In this document: positions 7,237 through 10,080 of the stretch, piece after piece
Numbering within the stretch: position 1 is the stretch's first letter
How the letters are laid out: every line of letters starts with the position of its first letter
DNA from: CAMCXT01 sp046302715
Lineage (GTDB): Bacteria > Bacteroidota > Bacteroidia > M30B66
Length of the DNA stretch: 10,080 nucleotides
NCBI GenBank assembly: GCA_046302715.1
Contig: JBKCHQ010000289.1
Location: 1-10,080 of the forward strand
Direction of reading: 5' to 3'
The notes under the pieces: model-generated
Seen by the model: the letters and a program-made list of their open reading frames with translations, nothing else
What the model was told of the DNA's origin: nothing
The model's database searches: none
Made by a program: the position numbers and the translations under genes

Positions 7237-7330
7237 GCCAGATAGATGCAGCAGATGCGAGGCGACAAGGCGGAGCAGTATATTGAATACTGCAATCCTC
7301 GGATAAAGAAGCAGATGTTGTATTGCTGGC
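7237..7330. repeat. 94-bp nested inverted-repeat element (structured RNA or intergenic repeat)
   Basis: Within the gene-free stretch between the photolyase and mazF genes, four pairing segments nest symmetrically. GCCAG (7237-7241) pairs with CTGGC (7326-7330). ATGCAGCA (7246-7253) pairs with TGTTGTAT (7316-7323) using two G-U pairs. CGAGG (7258-7262) pairs with CCTCG (7297-7301). GCAGTAT (7275-7281) pairs with ATACTGC (7287-7293) around the loop ATTGA. That makes 25 pairs in one long imperfect hairpin. GCAGATG also occurs directly repeated at 7251-7257 and 7311-7317. It is clearly more GC-rich than the AT-rich DNA after it. It could be a structured transcript end downstream of the photolyase gene, a small RNA, or a copy of a dispersed intergenic repeat; there is no T-run to make it a standard terminator. 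The rest of 7197-7461 is AT-rich and I see no gene in it. Confidence 0.55.
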
Positions 7331-7461
7331 TAATGAAATTATTTAGGTTCTAAATGTTAATTTTTACGGAAATTATAAAGCTAAATCAATTAAAATAAAT
7401 ACATTAAGTATTTTTTAGTGTGCCCTAAATAGTGAAATTTCTGGTTAGTATATTCCAGCAA

Positions 7462-7785
7462 TTAATCAACATACGTTTCCTGAATTACTGATTTAACGCG
7501 TGCTATTTCTTTTTCAGTGAGATGTTCGTATGTTTTTACAATACGTGTTCTATCTACGCATCTAATTTGATCCAGAACTACCCATCCTTTTGTTTTATTA
7601 TGTTTAACCTCTACCCTTGTCGGATATGGTCTTGAGCTAGTTGTCATTGGCGCAACTACAATGGTCTGCAAGTATTGGTTCATTTCGTTGGGCGAAATAA
7701 TTAAACAAGGTCGTGTTTTTTTGATTTCGCTACCTTGTGTAGGGTCTAAATTAACCAACACAACTTGATACTGGCTTAATTCCAT
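7462..7785 (-). CDS. mazF: MazF/PemK-type endoribonuclease toxin
   Basis: This complete 107-residue toxin of the MazF/PemK family cleaves RNA in a sequence-specific, ribosome-independent way and arrests growth when its antitoxin is lost. Family features in order: QYQVVLVNLDPTQGSE (5-20), the TRPCLIISP block with Arg25, the beta strand VVAPMTT with Thr48-Thr49, TRVEV, and LDQIRCVD (71-78). Arg25 and the PMTT threonine correspond to the catalytic Arg and Thr of known MazF proteins. Length is normal (about 110). The start ATG at 7785 lies inside the end of the antitoxin gene, the two frames overlapping by 10 bases (ATGGAATTAA), which indicates translational coupling with the antitoxin made first. 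No key residue appears missing, so the toxin should be active. The cleavage sequence cannot be read from the protein. Confidence 0.95.
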   Translation of the reverse strand: MELSQYQVVLVNLDPTQGSEIKKTRPCLIISPNEMNQYLQTIVVAPMTTSSRPYPTRVEVKHNKTKGWVVLDQIRCVDRTRIVKTYEHLTEKEIARVKSVIQETYVD

Positions 7786-8021
7786 TCTTCGAGATTTTCG
7801 TCGTCGAAAAATTCGTTCAACAATAAGCGATCGTCACCATTTTCATGCATTTTTTTAAATGCTTTTTCCCAACCTTTTCTTGGTGTACTTGCCGGTTTTA
7901 TTATGATGTATCCTTTCTCTAGAACGAGTTCAACCGAGTCTTGGATATTGTATTTTTCGAGAATTGCTTTTCCTAATCGTATGCCCTTGGAATTTCCAAT
8001 GGATATAACTGCTATGTTCAT
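7776..8021 (-). CDS. mazE: MazE-type antitoxin, SpoVT/AbrB fold
   Basis: This complete 81-residue antitoxin has an N-terminal swapped-hairpin AbrB/MazE DNA-binding domain (about 1-43; GNSKGIRLGKAILE at 9-22). The C-terminal tail (44-81) is acidic and Trp-containing, with RKGWEKAF and FFDDENLEEW, the part expected to wrap over MazF and block its RNA-binding groove. Antitoxin first, toxin second, and a short overlap is the classical mazEF order. The ATG at 8021 is followed directly by the first beta strand (NIAVISIGNS), so the start is secure despite the lack of a Shine-Dalgarno. The MazE-MazF complex normally represses its own promoter; a fitting palindromic repeat lies 10-34 bases upstream. 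Confidence 0.94.
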   Translation of the reverse strand: MNIAVISIGNSKGIRLGKAILEKYNIQDSVELVLEKGYIIIKPASTPRKGWEKAFKKMHENGDDRLLLNEFFDDENLEEWN

Positions 8022-8030
8022 TGTCTATAT

Positions 8031-8055
8031 TTTGTAATTACAAAGTAACTACAAA
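8031..8055. promoter_or_regulatory. Candidate MazE(F) operator: palindrome and tandem 11-bp repeats
   Basis: TTTGTAATTACAAA (8031-8044) is a perfect 14-bp palindrome. Its right part GTAATTACAAA (8034-8044) is repeated at once as GTAACTACAAA (8045-8055), with one mismatch. The site begins 10 bases before the mazE ATG and covers the proposed -7 box, the usual place for an autorepressor operator. Which protein binds is inference from the adjacent AbrB-fold antitoxin. Confidence 0.55.
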
Positions 8056-8071
8056 TCGACATATTTTCCAA
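8041..8071 (-). promoter_or_regulatory. Candidate mazEF promoter
   Basis: Read on the minus strand, TTG (8071-8069) is followed after 20 bases by TTACTTTG (8048-8041), one mismatch from TAnnTTTG. Transcription would start inside the palindrome at 8031-8044, giving a short leader before mazE. Spacing and position are right, but the -7 box is imperfect. Confidence 0.4.
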
Positions 8072-8210
8072 GAATTATTTTCTTCTACAGGCTTCAATTG
8101 GTAAAGACAATGTGGTAAATAATTTATTGTTTGCTCCTCATCGCATAATCTTATTCTATTCGATAATTCTATCTTTATAGCTATTTAATATTAATCCGTA
8201 TACGTTCTAA

Positions 8211-9767
8211 ATGTTGGAATCTTTCCGTGGGAGGTGGGCCAGTATCAATAAAAATCTGCTGGGATTATCGCTTTTGGTAAACCTGCCTGTTTTATATGAA
8301 GCACCAATTATTGCGCAATTTGTATACGAAGGCCGTCTGAGCGATTTATGGATATTTTGGGCAGCATCGATCGGATTTGCTTTTGGACTGGTATTTATCG
8401 CACCCTTGTGGAAACGCATTCCGGCCGAGATTGAAAATGGCTTTCATCTGTTTCGGTATTCGGGAAAATGGGCTGATATTCTCTATAAATATAGAGCCGT
8501 TTTTTTGGGATTAATTATTATTCCGCTTATTGCGACGCTTAATCTGCATTCGTTTGCCATGTTATTTGGCATGGGCGCAGGATTGAGCAAGCAAGCAGTG
8601 ATTTTGCTATTGGGCATCATTCTATTGTTCACCACCGGACTCAATACCATGTCGCGCCGTTTTAGTGCTGATGCCCTTACAGGTATTTTAAGCTTTGCTG
8701 TGTTGCTTGGAATCGGAGGTTACTGGATTTTCGTTCAGGATAATTATTCAATAGGTAATCAGCTGAGAGTGCAACAGGATTTATTCCCTAATTCGGGTAT
8801 GCATGGATTGATGATTTTTGGATTACATTGGATACTGACGGGTATATATGATTTTCCCGATATGGAAGGGCAAAAATTATTGTATGCTCGCGAAAAGGGC
8901 AATTTACGTCAGTTTCTACTGTTAATTTTCTTTCTCCTTGTTTCGCAGGTATTTATTTACTTATTGGGAATTAAGGCAGCTTCGTCGGTTCAATCCACGA
9001 AGGCAGTGCTCAAGGGTGAAGATATTCTTGGGCATTTCATTTTTGAACAACCCATGGTATTAAGAAGCGTTATACTTGGTTTCTTGTTTTTCTCCTTTTT
9101 GTCGGTGATGAAGAATCTACAGCTATGGAGCGGACAATTGCTTAGCGGTATAGGTCTGTTTAAGCGATTTAAATGGGAGAATTTATTGGGTATGATTGTG
9201 TTTTTGATAGCAGTCTTATTTTGGAGCATAAACACCGATGGATTATTGGTTATTGCGAAGTATCTGCTGGTTATTACATCGGGCGTTGGGCCGGTATTTT
9301 TGCTTCGCTGGTATTGGAATAGAATTACCGCCGCGGTGCAGCTAACCGCTATGATAAGTGCCTTAATTATTGGCAATGCGTATGAATTGGCTCAGGCACG
9401 CTGGATTGCTTTTCAAAAAGTAACAGCGCAGTTGGCTGATTATTTACAGCTCAGTGCATACCTTTGTGAAGTATTGGTATGCGGCATCATTACCTGTACT
9501 GCATGGTTGTTAGTGGCATTTTGGACCAATGCCGATAATGGAGTTGCCTGGAAGCGATTTAATGAAACGGTTCGCGCCACGGAGCGTTTAAAAAATCCTC
9601 GATTGTGGCTTGTATTTGTATTGATTGCCGCACTTTTGATGCTTGGTCGGGTGTTGGCTTGGAGTATTGGCGCTGGGGCTGTACATGTTTTAGCGCTGGG
9701 GTTTCTTGGCTTGGCAGTTGTTGCGGCAGCGGTGTTTAGGATGGCAGAAAAAGACGAGCAGAATTAA
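8211..9767 (+). CDS. Sodium:solute symporter-like membrane protein, short N-terminus
   Basis: This 518-residue, very hydrophobic inner-membrane protein has roughly a dozen membrane segments. Signs of the SSS (LeuT-fold) family include the RYSGKWADILYKYRAVFLG block (near 83-101), where homologues have RYSGKPA..RGFRALYLG, and VGPVFLLRWYWNRI..AAVQLTAM (near 360-380), the family's GP..LRW.W motif. Its solute is unknown. Typical family members begin with an extra helix (LDW..) before the GRS loop; here the frame starts with RGRWASINKNLLGLSLL, apparently directly at the core helix 1. An in-frame TAA directly before the ATG (8208-8210) rules out a longer start in this frame. At the expected Na2-site helix, the usual MST reads LSV (FFSFLSVMKN), so sodium coupling may be altered. 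No Shine-Dalgarno or good promoter is visible; TATCTTTA at 8170-8177 is a weak -7 candidate. Divergent from mazEF. Confidence 0.75.
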   Translation: MLESFRGRWASINKNLLGLSLLVNLPVLYEAPIIAQFVYEGRLSDLWIFWAASIGFAFGLVFIAPLWKRIPAEIENGFHLFRYSGKWADILYKYRAVFLGLIIIPLIATLNLHSFAMLFGMGAGLSKQAVILLLGIILLFTTGLNTMSRRFSADALTGILSFAVLLGIGGYWIFVQDNYSIGNQLRVQQDLFPNSGMHGLMIFGLHWILTGIYDFPDMEGQKLLYAREKGNLRQFLLLIFFLLVSQVFIYLLGIKAASSVQSTKAVLKGEDILGHFIFEQPMVLRSVILGFLFFSFLSVMKNLQLWSGQLLSGIGLFKRFKWENLLGMIVFLIAVLFWSINTDGLLVIAKYLLVITSGVGPVFLLRWYWNRITAAVQLTAMISALIIGNAYELAQARWIAFQKVTAQLADYLQLSAYLCEVLVCGIITCTAWLLVAFWTNADNGVAWKRFNETVRATERLKNPRLWLVFVLIAALLMLGRVLAWSIGAGAVHVLALGFLGLAVVAAAVFRMAEKDEQN

Positions 9768-9780
9768 TCGCAAGCGATTA
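9765..9780. terminator. Possible bidirectional terminator hairpin
   Basis: TAATCGC (9765-9771) and GCGATTA (9774-9780) are perfect inverted repeats around AA, giving a stem of about 6 pairs with a four-base loop. It includes the stop codon of the symporter gene and sits between two convergent genes. The following sequence is AT-rich but has no real T-run, so it is only a modest candidate. Confidence 0.4.
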
Positions 9781-9803
9781 TTAAATAACTGTAAATAAAT
9801 AGG

Positions 9804-10080
9804 TTAAAATTTTCCGAAGGCAATAAGTATTAATCCGATTAAACAAATAATGCCAAAGATAATCGCCACAACCTGCCCCGATTTTTCTTTTTTTACAAAT
9901 GCATTAAGTTCGTTTTCGTAATAAGCCGCACTTTGCTCGAAGCCAAGCGATCTTAATTTATGGATTCCGGTTCTGATTTTAAATTTTGCCTGATCCTGAT
10001 TGATGGCAGTATCTGTCTCGTGTGATTTTAATTCCAGAAAGAGGCGGTCCATTACTTTTTCGATTTCTTCACTGCTGGAG
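9804..10080 (-). CDS. Small C-tail membrane protein, 5' end beyond window
   Basis: The frame ends at 9804 and stays open to the right edge. The first ATG (10052) would give 82 residues, but the nine codons upstream read SSSEEIEKV and continue the same charged helical pattern into MDRLFLELKS, so the gene probably starts outside the window. The visible part is a charged, likely alpha-helical region (about 10 to 58 from that Met) followed by one hydrophobic membrane segment (VVAIIFGIICLIGLILIAF) and a short GKF end. This is the layout of a C-terminally anchored membrane protein with its bulk in the cytoplasm. I do not recognise a family. It is convergent with the symporter gene, 36 bases away. 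Confidence 0.65.
   Translation of the reverse strand, partial: SSSEEIEKVMDRLFLELKSHETDTAINQDQAKFKIRTGIHKLRSLGFEQSAAYYENELNAFVKKEKSGQVVAIIFGIICLIGLILIAFGKF

Noticed and set aside
3716..7270. GAGGCGACAAGG shared between the 3' end of apaG (3716-3727) and the structured element (7259-7270)
   Set aside because: The first copy encodes the C-terminus of ApaG and has no surrounding inverted repeats. A 12-bp match in a window of this size is expected by chance.
7197..7461. Possible hidden small gene or tRNA in the gap before mazF
   Set aside because: No frame with a plausible start and protein-like composition, and no cloverleaf or T-loop sequence; only the inverted-repeat element stands out.
8990..9376. 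128-residue minus-strand frame within the symporter gene
   Set aside because: Antisense to membrane segments of the symporter, with no domain signature or start signal.

Overview
The window looks like chromosomal DNA of a member of the Bacteroidota. The strongest pointers are a protein of the type IX secretion system (T9SS) plug family (formerly DUF5103), which as far as I know is confined to that phylum, and a DUF2851 gene, a family typical of it. Matches to the Bacteroidota -7 promoter box (TAnnTTTG) precede several genes, and Shine-Dalgarno signals are mostly weak or absent. I cannot name a genus. There are no tRNA or rRNA genes, no insertion sequence and no CRISPR array.

Layout. Positions 1-473 (minus) hold the N-terminal 157 residues of an asparagine synthetase, cut by the left edge. 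It is tightly coupled behind a complete dihydrolipoyl dehydrogenase gene (483-1871, minus). A 192-bp divergent promoter region follows. The DUF2851 gene (2064-3395, plus) is interrupted by one in-frame TAA at a position where I expect a conserved Glu. A probable small lipoprotein gene (3320-3571), apaG (3710-4096) and the T9SS plug gene (4271-5542) all lie on the minus strand. A divergent gap leads to a photolyase/cryptochrome-family gene (5712-7196, plus). After it comes a gene-free stretch of 265 bp containing a 94-bp nested inverted-repeat element. A MazEF-type toxin-antitoxin pair (7462-8021, minus) follows, with a palindromic tandem-repeat operator candidate. The last genes are a divergent sodium:solute-symporter-like membrane protein (8211-9767, plus) and the C-terminal part of a small membrane protein (9804 to the right edge, minus).

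How the genes relate. Most are independent housekeeping or accessory functions rather than one pathway: central carbon metabolism, asparagine synthesis, secretion, light-dependent DNA repair or sensing, and a toxin-antitoxin module. The only clear functional pair is mazE-mazF. The lpdA-asnB pair is probably cotranscribed but metabolically unrelated. I found no convincing multi-gene novel system. The most interesting items are the nonsense-interrupted DUF2851 gene (possible nuclease-like motif and C-terminal Cys cluster), the structured intergenic element, the photolyase homologue lacking the usual electron-transfer tryptophans, and the shortened symporter.
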